A stretch of DNA of 51,273 nucleotides from Paracoccaceae bacterium (GTDB lineage Bacteria; Pseudomonadota; Alphaproteobacteria; Rhodobacterales; Rhodobacteraceae), in contig JAPORQ010000063.1 of NCBI GenBank assembly GCA_026710155.1, positions 1 to 51,273 on the forward strand, written 5' to 3'. Shown one piece after another: positions 28,227-36,655 of the stretch (position 1 is its first letter; every line of letters starts with the position of its first letter). The position numbers and the translations under genes are program-made. Below the pieces are notes generated by a model that was given only the letters and a program-made list of their open reading frames with translations, was not told where the DNA came from and did no database searches.

Positions 28227-28441
28227 GGGGATTATATACTTGTTTTCCCTGGAACTGATTTCAGCCTATTTTCTTCTTTTCCACAAATCTTCAATTCTTC
28301 TTTGGCGGTTGCTTCGCATGGCCTTGGCAAAATTCCGGGGGAGGGTCCTTGATAATTGCCTCCCCGTCATGCCACGGGGGTGGTTCGCCCCGGGCTTGGA
28401 TGCTTCATTCAAGAACATGGGGGAACAAGTATACAATCCCC
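28227..28441. mobile_element. MITE-like element, TATACTTG family (copy 2)
   Basis: The left end GGGGATTATATACTTGTTTT is mirrored at the right end, whose reverse complement reads GGGGATTGTATACTTGTTCC. Its interior shares repeat C with 18299-18475. No 8-bp target duplication is visible, unlike the element at 4903. The ends share the ATTATATACTTG core with that perfect MITE. No functional open frame is present. Confidence 0.75.
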
Positions 28442-28545
28442 TTAATTTCAGCCGGTTTCGCAATGGAAGGGATGGTTTTGGCTTGGGAAGGATAAAAAAG
28501 TCAATATTGATATGAGAAAAAAGGGGGCAGTGCCCTTTTTGGAGT
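28442..28545 (+). repeat. Dispersed repeat B (copy 2)
   Basis: CCGGTTTCGCAATGGAAGGG, then TGGTTTTGGCTTGGGAAG, GATAAAAA and CAGTGCCCTTTTT match 2030-2140. It abuts the right end of the MITE-like element. From 28546 to 28725 the sequence turns GC-rich; its minus strand shows a short hydrophobic tail (GVPVLATALVAIGLAVPG) ending at 28585, discussed with the next gene. Confidence 0.75.
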
Positions 28546-28725
28546 GCCCCTGCCCGTTCGTCACCACCGCCACATGGGCTGGATTCACCGAGCCATGCCC
28601 GGCACGGCCAGTCCGATCGCCACCAGGGCGGTGGCGAGGACCGGAACCCCAAATGCGGTGGAGGGAGGGCATTCGGGATTTCATCCATCCCCTCCCTGCT
28701 AGTTTCCCGCGTGACCGGGCCGCCA

Positions 28726-29382
28726 TCAGCTGCCGTCGACTGTATACCTGAAGTCGCACCACCGCGCAAACGGCTCCCAGACCGCAGCCTCTGCTTCCAC
28801 TGTGGGCCATTCGGCTGGCGCACAGCCCGGCCCCGGTCTGAAGGTCGCGCTGTAGCCGGTTCGGAATTGACCATAATTGTTGACTGCGGCGCAACCAAGT
28901 TCAACCGTCCACAATGCCCCGCCCCCTGGCGTGACCTTGCCATTGGGTCCGAAGGTGTTGCATACGGAGATGGTGTTGTCGTAGACCTTGCCATACACCC
29001 GGACGGTGAGGGTGATTGTGTTTCCTGTCAGCTCCCAGTTGTTGGGCCAGGATGATCCCTCGCCCGTAATATATCCACCGCACTGCCGCCCGATCGGGCC
29101 ATTCGTGTACGGGCTGTTGACAACATAGTCGACCTGCTGCGGGCGCGGGTTGCGGACATACTTCCGCTTCTCAACCCCGTCCTCTATAACCGTTTGCCAG
29201 CTGCCGCCGGTCGATGCTTCATAGGCACACCGACCCGTCTTGCCATCCACCCCGGCCATGCCGCCATCCACCCAACCAATGATCTCGGTTTCGAGGCCGC
29301 CACCTGCCGCACCGGTCGTCACACTGCCGCCGGAGAACAGGCTCCGACCTTGTGGCAGATTTGCCGGGTTCACGGTTGGAAT
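28726..29382 (-). pseudogene. Cysteine-containing secreted-type protein, 5'-truncated
   Basis: I do not recognise the family. The frame is GC-rich and protein-like, with spaced cysteines (GRCAYEAS, RQCGGYITG, SVCNTFGP, LGCAAVN, GPGCAPAE, RWCDFRY) and beta-type segments such as NTITLTVRVYGKVYDNTI. The open frame runs up to 29529, but beyond 29383 it is antisense to a transposase fragment, so the true 5' end and signal peptide are probably lost. Downstream, in another frame, a hydrophobic stretch (GVPVLATALVAIGLAV) ends at 28585 and resembles a C-terminal membrane anchor. The gene thus looks broken at both ends. Confidence 0.5.
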
Positions 29383-29605
29383 GGAACCTTCCACCACTTC
29401 ACCCCGAAGCACATGAACAGATACATCAACGAATTCGTCACCCGCCACAACATCCGCAGGCAGGACACCATCGTCATTATGGGGGACACGGTCGGCCTGA
29501 TGGTCGGGAAGCGATTGACCTGCAAACAACTTGTCGGAGGTTGAAATGGCGGAAAATCAGGGTTCTGATGATTTAAAAATCGCATAATCAAGTATGTAAT
29601 CTCGT
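29383..29605 (+). pseudogene. IS1595-family transposase C-terminal fragment and end
   Basis: The coding part 29383-29544 reads GTFHHFTPKHMNRYINEF, RHNIRRQDTIVIMGDTV and MVGKRLTCKQL, the usual C-terminus of IS1595 transposases. About 40 bases later, ATAATCAAGTATGTAATCTC (29585-29604) resembles the inverted end of the MITEs here, reading GATTACATACTTGATTAT in reverse complement. The rest of the transposase is absent. This links the MITE family to an IS1595 source. Confidence 0.75.
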
Positions 29606-29611
29606 TTTTTT

Positions 29612-29620
29612 GGGGGGGGG
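29612..29620 (+). repeat. Poly-G tract (G9) before a secreted-protein gene
   Basis: Seven T are followed by nine G, immediately upstream of a possible -35 (TTGAAA, 29621-29626) with CTAAAT 17 bases further on. The gene start is at 29688. Such tracts change length easily, which could move or weaken the promoter. The promoter itself is a guess. Confidence 0.55.
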
Positions 29621-29687
29621 TTGAAATTGTACAAATTGCCATGCTAAATGGGGTGAATTCAGAAACATTCAGTAGGAGAATAAAAAA

Positions 29688-30149
29688 ATGAAACGATTGT
29701 TGAACACCTCTATTTTTAGTGTCCTGGCCGCCGCGCTGCTGACAGTAGTGGCGGCAGTTCCGTCATATGCCTCCGTAACGGAGGGCGAGACGGCGGTTTT
29801 CGAGATCACGGTGACGCCTAAATACGGTAGCCATATATTCACACATATTCGCGTGTGGTATGAAACAAGCGATGGGACGGCGGTTGCAGAAACGGACTAC
29901 CGCCCCACCTATCCCTGGAAGGACAACCATGTCCACGGGCTCATTGGACAGCCGCTGACAATTTTGGTGGAGACTTTCGAGGACAGTGACGTTGAAGGCG
30001 ACGAGACCTTCAAAATCCGGATCAAAAAACTGGAAGTTGGGAGGTTCCAGCAAGTGTGGAGCAACCAACAGTTGCGCTGGATGAGAACATCAATGTCTGG
30101 TTGGAACATCAGCGGTGGAATGACTGCCACCATCTCGGATGCGCCATAA
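29688..30149 (+). CDS. Secreted Calx-beta-like protein
   Basis: This 153-residue protein has a clear signal peptide (MKRLLNTSIFSVLAAALLTV followed by VAAVPSYAS). The rest is one Calx-beta-like domain: VTEGETAVFEITVTP, VWYETSDGTAVAETDYRPT, ILVETFEDSDVEGDETFKIR and a closing GMTATISDAP. Calx-beta domains bind Ca2+ and are common in surface adhesins. A single domain without an anchor suggests a free secreted product. GGAGAA precedes the ATG. It is GC-rich compared with the core genes, lies just after IS1595 debris and is probably acquired. Confidence 0.75.
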   Translation: MKRLLNTSIFSVLAAALLTVVAAVPSYASVTEGETAVFEITVTPKYGSHIFTHIRVWYETSDGTAVAETDYRPTYPWKDNHVHGLIGQPLTILVETFEDSDVEGDETFKIRIKKLEVGRFQQVWSNQQLRWMRTSMSGWNISGGMTATISDAP

Positions 30150-31064
30150 TGACTGCGTAGGGGATGCTGTAGGAGGGTGCTGACCAGCGCTGAGCACCAT
30201 TTTGGTCAGTCGGGCGCTTCATGTTGCCCGGGAAATAACAAATGGGATGTACCATGCCTGAAGGGCGGCATTGCCCAGCGCGAACCCGCCGGCAGAAAGG
30301 GGCGGTCCGCGGACCGCCCACTGTGCGCCTTCCAAGGGATGCCGGATGTTCGCCAGGGCAAAGGATCATGGAGGTAACCTGACCATGTTCCATGGCATCC
30401 GGACGCGCCCATTTCAAATGCTCCAAGACCAGCCATCAAGCGTAAGGAGCCTCTTTTTCTTCCCGTTTGAGGGCATGGATGAAAACACCTGCGGAAGCAA
30501 GGTCAAAAATTAGCGGGAACTACGGGAATAATTGCTGATTGTATAAAAAAACTTGAAACGGTATCCCTGATTTGTCGTATATGGGAGTGAGTTTTCGTGG
30601 CCCTTGCTCAATGACAGGATTCCCTGGCGGTTTCTTGTATTTGTATAGGATAATTGTGTGGCAGGTCACGATTATGTATCACTTACTTTGTTCCATAGGT
30701 AATATTCAGTTGCAATTTTATCCTGAATGATTTCCACATTCCCGGAAGCGATTTTCCTTCACACATTCAGGCAACAGCCTAAAACAGAGGGGTTACCTGC
30801 AGCCTGATGGTGCAGGTAACCCCTTGATTGACCTCTGGCAGGGTTGGCGCAACCCCTTGATGTGAGTTTCCGGTATTCAGGCCTTTTGTTCACGGTAGAA
30901 CTGGGGGATCTACCACCGAGGGAAATCAGGCTCCACTCCCTTTCCCTAGAATGCGACCCCTAGGGGTTGATATAGAAATTGAAGATTGTTTCCATGAAAA
31001 TGGATCATTCCCACTATCACTCGCACATGTCGGATCTGGCCTGGCGAAGGGATGACCGGGGAAA
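30150..31064. other. Non-coding stretch with palindrome and hairpins
   Basis: No convincing gene is present; several short frames overlap on both strands. A perfect 20-bp palindrome GGGCGGTCCGCGGACCGCCC lies at 30300-30319. A strong hairpin at 30789-30823 has a 13-bp perfect stem (GGGGTTACCTGCA, 9-base loop). A second at 30841-30855 has GGGTTG-GCG-CAACCC. The motif AACCCCTTGAT repeats after both hairpins. CCCCTAGGGG follows near 30957. These may be terminators, a structured RNA or repeat relics. Confidence 0.6.
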
Positions 31065-31531
31065 ATGGCAGGGAAGTATGCGGTCAATTCAATTGCAGGT
31101 GCCGCTTCAGACTTCCATTCCCCGCTCCGGCAAAACCGTCTGGAGGTTGCCAGTCAAGGATTTGCATTTAGGGGAAATACCGCAGTGTGGCAGGGCGAAA
31201 TCGGCCTTATCAAGGGGGGGGTGATCTTGACCTTTGGATGGATACCATCCATTACGGACAAGGTAGGGTTGAACTCTTGCAAATAACCGAAGCCATGAAT
31301 GGCAGGTTTGCAGTTGCCAATACAGGTGATCTTGTTGATCAAAATCCTGCTTATTGGCTTCTGGAAAAGGACTTTGGGAATTATCTCCGGATGGGGCCAT
31401 TGAATATCGAGGGAATAGGGAATTCAGCGGGTCTACAGCTGATAATCCGGAATCTCCTGCCCTGGTTTGATGAACCGGGAGCTGAAGCCCGTCAGGTTGC
31501 GGAGGAAGTCGTGATTGTCCTTGGCAATTGA
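31065..31531 (+). pseudogene. Unrecognised protein gene, out of frame at a G8 tract
   Basis: Two frames join naturally at a run of eight G (31214-31221). The first reads KYAVNSIAGAASDFHSPLRQ to EIGLIKGG. The second reads GDLDLWMDTIHYGQGRVELL and ends EEVVIVLGN at 31531. Nine G would make one frame of about 155 residues. The family is unknown to me. A preceding frame from 30979 (MDHSHYHSHMSDLAWRRDD) may be the true N-terminus, with a second shift at an A-run near 31061. The tract may be a length-variable switch, a decay scar or a sequencing error. Confidence 0.5.
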
Positions 31532-31532
31532 T

Positions 31533-32990
31533 TTACCCCATGCGAAACCGGTTTCGTAATGTGAGCAATAGCAGGAACAAAAGGATTGGTCCCACCATTG
31601 CCTGAATGGTACCCACCGTTGAGAACAGCCACATCACTTGATCCAGAACTTTTTCGAGATCCTTGTAGTTGCTGCTGAGATATCCACTTTGAAGGCGTAG
31701 AAATGAAAGGGAGTTGGACAAGCTGACCAGAAAACCATCAAGTGGTATCCACCAATTCAATTGATCACCATTTTCATTGGCTTGGTAGCATGCTGCTCCT
31801 GCCAAAACCAGCCAAAATAGTATAATATGTCCGAACCACCAAGTTAAGGAACGGCGTATCCCCCAGCCATAATCAGAGAGTATATCGAACAACCAATTCA
31901 CTGTAGATGAAATTGATATACCTTCAGCCTGGCGTTTTGCCCTCATTTTCAATCGAAAGAATTCATGCCGCTCCCAAGGCTTTTCCTGCTTGCTCATGAT
32001 CAGGGCAAGCCTCTCCCAAGCCAGGACTGCATTTTCTGCCCTTGTTGTAATTTCGTCGGGTTTTACATCCTTGTTTTTACGATTGCTGTAGGAAAGTTCG
32101 GCTTTGTTCCAGTCAATGCCATTGAAGTTGATATCCTCGTGGACAACTGCTTCGAAGAACTTTGGCGGTTGTCCGAAAGTTGCCTCACGAAAGGATGTTG
32201 TGTTATTGAATTTGGAATTATTGAAATTGACATCACTGAAAAATTTGGTTTTCCTGAAGTTGGCACCATCATTGAATTCAACATTCTTGAAACCACCAGC
32301 ACAAAAAAACATCGCTTTCGAGAAATTGGGTTCCGCACCGAATTTGGCACAATCAAATAACACCCCGCTCAATTCTGAATCATTTCCGAATATAGCCTCC
32401 TGAAAATATCCGGCAGACAGGAATTCGGAATTGTCGAACCTCGAAATTCTTGGAAATTCCGTACCCTTGAAATAAACGGTATTGCAGAAAATCGAATCGG
32501 CAAATGATACCACACCGTGACTGGCCGGTTGCATGGTTTTATGCCCTTCGAACCTTGCACCTTCAAAATGGGTAAGTCCAAGAAAGGCAGCACCCCTGAA
32601 ATCTGCCCAACCATTGAAAACAGCATTCCTGAAATCGGCACCAATCAACAATCTTCCGGCGAATGAGATGTTCTCCGGGAACTCCACATTTGAAAAATCC
32701 ATGAATGATTCAATGGGATAGGTAAAATTGCTGGGAATTTCGAGCCTTCCAGCGGCGTAAGCCTTCCACTTTTCCCTTTCTTCATATTCTATTCTGGCAG
32801 GATCGAACTTTATAGTCTCCACGATATTTTTAGGGAAATTGTTGGGAAAAAAGGATTTTATTGGTCTGATATTTGAACACAAACACTTGTTCCAATTCCC
32901 CTTTTTCTCGGCATCGGAATCGCCTTCTTCCAGAAGTTTCAACCAAAAACCTGCATTGTTTTGTACATTCCTTTTCATTCGAACCTTCAC
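31533..32990 (-). CDS. Pentapeptide-repeat membrane protein
   Basis: The 485-residue protein has an N-terminal domain (NAGFWLKLLEEGDSDAEKKG). A long run of pentapeptide-like A(D/N)FxxxxF repeats spans about residues 95-290, for example ADFRNAVFNGWADFRGAAFL and ANFRKTKFFSDVNFNNSKF. These form a right-handed beta-helix. The C-terminal third has membrane helices, including WWFGHIILFWLVLAGAACY and GTIQAMVGPILLFLLLLTL. Such membrane-anchored pentapeptide proteins are known but their role is unclear. It ends almost exactly where the broken frame on the other strand ends, so the two genes are convergent. Confidence 0.85.
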   Translation of the reverse strand: MKVRMKRNVQNNAGFWLKLLEEGDSDAEKKGNWNKCLCSNIRPIKSFFPNNFPKNIVETIKFDPARIEYEEREKWKAYAAGRLEIPSNFTYPIESFMDFSNVEFPENISFAGRLLIGADFRNAVFNGWADFRGAAFLGLTHFEGARFEGHKTMQPASHGVVSFADSIFCNTVYFKGTEFPRISRFDNSEFLSAGYFQEAIFGNDSELSGVLFDCAKFGAEPNFSKAMFFCAGGFKNVEFNDGANFRKTKFFSDVNFNNSKFNNTTSFREATFGQPPKFFEAVVHEDINFNGIDWNKAELSYSNRKNKDVKPDEITTRAENAVLAWERLALIMSKQEKPWERHEFFRLKMRAKRQAEGISISSTVNWLFDILSDYGWGIRRSLTWWFGHIILFWLVLAGAACYQANENGDQLNWWIPLDGFLVSLSNSLSFLRLQSGYLSSNYKDLEKVLDQVMWLFSTVGTIQAMVGPILLFLLLLTLRNRFRMG

Positions 32991-33100
32991 CCCTTCCTTG
33001 TATCCAAAATCGATTCGTTAACATTTCATGAACTTGATCTTTTGGGAAAATTCCGAATCTTAGCAAACCCTGGATTGAGGCTTTTTTTACTTACCTGATT

Positions 33101-36100
33101 TTACCGTATCTGATTGGGCAGCAATCGGGAAGCAACCTCATCCAATCTAGCGGCGATGCCCTCTGCATCGAGCCTTCGCCGGATCCGTTTGGACAGGTCC
33201 ATCTGGCCCGGCAGTTTATTCCCCTCGACCTGCCCTTCCAAAACCTCTTGAATCAAATCTTCGGCCGCATTCTCAGCTTCCACGGTCAACCCGGCCACCT
33301 TTTGGTGAAGATCGTTGTCCGGGTCAAATACGGGAATGGGTACCCTCCTCCAGGGATATTGGTGAAAGTGCCTGCCACTGGACCGGCATTCACTGAATGC
33401 CATGCGCAGGGAAGGGGCATTGAGCAATCCCACCAGAAAGGCAGCCTCTTCAGCTTTGTCAAATGATTTGTAATATACCGATGAATCGATTATCCTGGGA
33501 ATGGAACGGGTTGCCCGCATGATATCACCGGATGTTGGGTACAGGACCAAACGGGGAACCCGATTGGGCATCGAGGGCAGTTGACTGGAGAGTTTCTGGT
33601 TATAATTAATATTGCTTATCAAGGTTCCAGGAGTATTTTGGCCTTTTCCTCGGTGTTCCCGGTAAATTCTTTCCAGTTCTCCCCAGAACCCGCACTCAAG
33701 ACCGGGATTTTCATGCAACCGGCCATTCCGGTCAACGGGAATGATGAACTCATTCTCCCGAAGGGTGGTGAAGGGCAGGAGTTGTCCGGACCTCAAGACA
33801 GGCTTCAACCAGGTTCTCGGCACCTCACCGGTCCGTGACTCGATGACCTTCCAGGGTGCATGTTGTGACCGGCGTGTCCTAACACTGAAAGTGTCATTTG
33901 ACTGGGTTTCCTCCTTGCCATCGATCAGGGTCAGGACATGCGGGACAATGGTTGCCCCTTGCCGAAAAACCGGTTTGCCGTTTTCATCAAGATAGCCGGA
34001 TGGCCCCTGCTCTATCGAGTCGGATGCCGGTTCGAATCGAAGGAGATCGCCAAGCCTGTGCAGCCGTTCAAAACTGTCCAATTTCCTCCCTGATGGCAGT
34101 TCGATTGCCTTGAGCGCGTCTGAATCCGCGGGTTGCATCCGTACATTTTCCAGAATGAGGCAGCAACGCCGTGCATCGCCGCCGCCAAATGGTTTCAAAA
34201 CATCCAGGTCCACGGTTTGGATTGAGTTTTCCAGGCGTCGGGAATGAAGGTTCCTGAATTTCTGCCAATGGCTGGCCCCCAGGGCAGACCGCTTGACCAG
34301 CCATCCGGCAGAATCTACCTTAACATCCTGCATGAACGAGTTGCGGCAACGATGGATGAAAAGCTGGGCAATATCAAAATGGGGAGCATTGTTGCCACCC
34401 TCCCATAAATTTTCCCCTTCGATTTTGGCCAGATCCTCAAGTGCCCGCTTCCTGGTCTCCACTTGGATGTTTGCCAACTTGACCCAGGGCGGGTTGGCAA
34501 TGATGCGGTTGATCTTGCGGTTCCGGAGGCGATCGACGGAACTTCTGTTTGATATGTACCAGGACCAGACGGAATTCCCTTCCCTTGAGATGATTCCCGT
34601 CAGGCAATCGTGCAGCTCGCTCAACAGTTCCTTATCCCCGGCATCACCTGCCGTTATCTCGGGCGGCAGGGATCGCCCCTCCCTGGCTGCCAGAACCAAC
34701 AGCCTGAGCTGGTCATCGAAATCTTCACCTTCCACCCATTGACGGGGTATATGCATTTCGGTGCCACGTGGAGAGGTTACCTGAAGGGTTCCATTCCGGT
34801 CACCGCCAAAGAGACCACCTGTCTGCTGGGGAGTATCCAGGGAATCGCCTATGTATATCCGGATGGCGGAAATTCCGGCCGAAGGTTCGGCCGGAAGGGC
34901 ACGCAACAAGGTGGCACGCGCAATCTCGACAGCCACCGGATGGACATCCAGGCCATTGACCAGCGAAGCAACCACATCAGCCTGTCGTACCGGCGTAAGT
35001 TCCCGGATTTCCGGACGGGACAACAGGTGTTGGGCGGCATGGTAGAGAAAGGTTCCGGACCCACAGGCCGGATCAAGGACACCTATTCCATTCGGCAATC
35101 CTTGAGGGGTACGGACATCCCTTATCGATTGCTCGCACCAATTGGCATCAAGAACCGATTGGACGACCAGTTCCGCAAGCCAGTCCGGAGTATAGAACTC
35201 CCCAAAATCCCGGCGGTCCCCGGGATCGATCAGGGCCGCGTAAACCTCCCGCAGAATATCTCCTGCACGTGCCCGCCAGTCCCATCCGTGAATGTGTTCC
35301 AGCAACGCACCTGCCATTTGCCGTCCGGCCTGCTGTTCCAGTACCCAGGCGGCAAAACCGTCACCATGGATCGTTTCCGGATTTGGTTGATCCTGCTCCC
35401 GGTGCGTCAGGGTCCAGACCACCCCACGTGCGATCATGACCAGATAGGAGTGGGCAACAAAGAGCCGATTGCGGGCCTGTTCATTGTCAGGCAGCATTCC
35501 TGACACGAACATCATGTCACGCCAAAGCTCCCACTTGGTCTGGGTATGGACGGCGGACTGTCCGGTGAGGTTGGCATATAGATCCTGCCAGCCATCAAGA
35601 CCGGGCAGGAATTCCTCGGACAACCGTACGGGTGGCCAGGGTCGGCCAACCCGTCCGCCTTCGGTGACAAGTCGGTCCAGCCAGGTAACCAATTCTCGAG
35701 CACATGCAGTTTTGAAGTCACTGTAAACTTCCTCGGCTGCAGCCCCATGCCTGTGTGGCCACCTCCAGACATGCCAGATTCGGCCATCGGTCACAATTCC
35801 AAGCCAGGAACGGTCACCAATATCCTCCAAATCGAAGCGGTTCAAAAAATGTGATCGGAGGGCGACAACATATCTCTCCAATTGCTGGAAGGGGGATTCA
35901 TTGTTGTTCCGGTGCTGGGGTAGGTTTGGTTCATTGGCCAAGCCTGGGCGTTTGGTTTCAATGACAATCCGGTGCTGGGGCAGGACGATGTCCGCTTCCC
36001 CATCACCGATATGGGAGGCTAGTTCGTTGGGAGCATCCATCGCGAACAGCAAGGCACGCAGGTCGGCCTGAACCTCTGTTTCCGAAGTGGTCTGAAGGAG

Positions 36101-36136
36101 GCGGGCATGGATTTCCTTCTGCAAGTCCGTAGTCAT
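33101..36136 (-). CDS. Type IIG-like restriction enzyme / adenine methyltransferase
   Basis: A single 1011-residue chain. The N-terminal domain has a PD-(D/E)xK-like nuclease motif (GDGEADIVLPQHRIVIETKR, about residues 44-64). The central N6-adenine methyltransferase has YTPDWLAELVVQSVL, the SAM motif LDPACGSGTFLYHAAQHLL (about 350) and the catalytic NPPW in IIANPPWVKL (about 545). The C-terminal part fits a TaqI-like target-recognition domain (SNINYNQKLSSQLPSMPNRV). The fusion suggests restriction and modification in one protein. It is more GC-rich than its neighbours and stands alone, which suggests transfer. BREX PglX is an alternative, but no BREX neighbour is present. Confidence 0.85.
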   Translation of the reverse strand: MTTDLQKEIHARLLQTTSETEVQADLRALLFAMDAPNELASHIGDGEADIVLPQHRIVIETKRPGLANEPNLPQHRNNNESPFQQLERYVVALRSHFLNRFDLEDIGDRSWLGIVTDGRIWHVWRWPHRHGAAAEEVYSDFKTACARELVTWLDRLVTEGGRVGRPWPPVRLSEEFLPGLDGWQDLYANLTGQSAVHTQTKWELWRDMMFVSGMLPDNEQARNRLFVAHSYLVMIARGVVWTLTHREQDQPNPETIHGDGFAAWVLEQQAGRQMAGALLEHIHGWDWRARAGDILREVYAALIDPGDRRDFGEFYTPDWLAELVVQSVLDANWCEQSIRDVRTPQGLPNGIGVLDPACGSGTFLYHAAQHLLSRPEIRELTPVRQADVVASLVNGLDVHPVAVEIARATLLRALPAEPSAGISAIRIYIGDSLDTPQQTGGLFGGDRNGTLQVTSPRGTEMHIPRQWVEGEDFDDQLRLLVLAAREGRSLPPEITAGDAGDKELLSELHDCLTGIISREGNSVWSWYISNRSSVDRLRNRKINRIIANPPWVKLANIQVETRKRALEDLAKIEGENLWEGGNNAPHFDIAQLFIHRCRNSFMQDVKVDSAGWLVKRSALGASHWQKFRNLHSRRLENSIQTVDLDVLKPFGGGDARRCCLILENVRMQPADSDALKAIELPSGRKLDSFERLHRLGDLLRFEPASDSIEQGPSGYLDENGKPVFRQGATIVPHVLTLIDGKEETQSNDTFSVRTRRSQHAPWKVIESRTGEVPRTWLKPVLRSGQLLPFTTLRENEFIIPVDRNGRLHENPGLECGFWGELERIYREHRGKGQNTPGTLISNINYNQKLSSQLPSMPNRVPRLVLYPTSGDIMRATRSIPRIIDSSVYYKSFDKAEEAAFLVGLLNAPSLRMAFSECRSSGRHFHQYPWRRVPIPVFDPDNDLHQKVAGLTVEAENAAEDLIQEVLEGQVEGNKLPGQMDLSKRIRRRLDAEGIAARLDEVASRLLPNQIR

Positions 36137-36655
36137 TTGATATTACATCTCGAATAATCTTGAAAGATCTGGTTGGACATTTTCTCAAAGCCAGTTCCAT
36201 AAGTCCAAAAATGAAGCAGCTTCAATACACTTCCAGACAAAAAACTATCATTGATTCCAGAATCAGCTCTGAATTTTAGATCAAACAGCATCATCTTTAT
36301 TGTTTTTGTGACTTATGATTCAGGCTTTCAATCACTAGAATTATGAGAAAGATATTTTCGCAGGTATGTACTTGCGCCAAATGTTGCCTTGTTCCGATTA
36401 TCATTATCAGTGGAAACATGACTCAATAGATCATATTTTCCATGACCTATTTTTCCCTGGAATTTATTGTACAAAGAACTTATTTTGCCGGCTTTTGCAT
36501 CAGAGAATCCAGCTTGTACCATCTTGGATTCAATTCCCAATTTTATTAATAATTTGTCGTGCATTCGGTCAATAGGTATATACTTGTATTACTGAATTAC
36601 AAACAACATAAATATAGAGTTGAGATACAAGGCTTCAGCCCTTGGTTCGGAGCAC
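36137..36655. other. Intergenic; one doubtful short frame
   Basis: A 78-codon minus frame (36564-36328, MHDKLLIKLGIESKMVQAGF) has plausible composition but no motif, partner or clear ribosome site, so I do not call it. Near 36571, GGTATATACTTGTATTAC recalls the MITE end sequence, without a partner. Nothing else is seen. Confidence 0.4.

Noticed and set aside
28266-28994. Minus-strand 242-codon frame
   Set aside because: It runs through a MITE, repeat B and the cysteine-rich frame, so it is a chance opening in GC-rich DNA.
29383-29529. First 49 codons of the cysteine-rich frame as its real N-terminus
   Set aside because: They are antisense to the IS1595 transposase fragment and lack a signal peptide.
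36328-36564. 78-codon minus frame between restriction gene and pccA
   Set aside because: Plausible composition but no recognisable features; kept only as a note in the gap entry.
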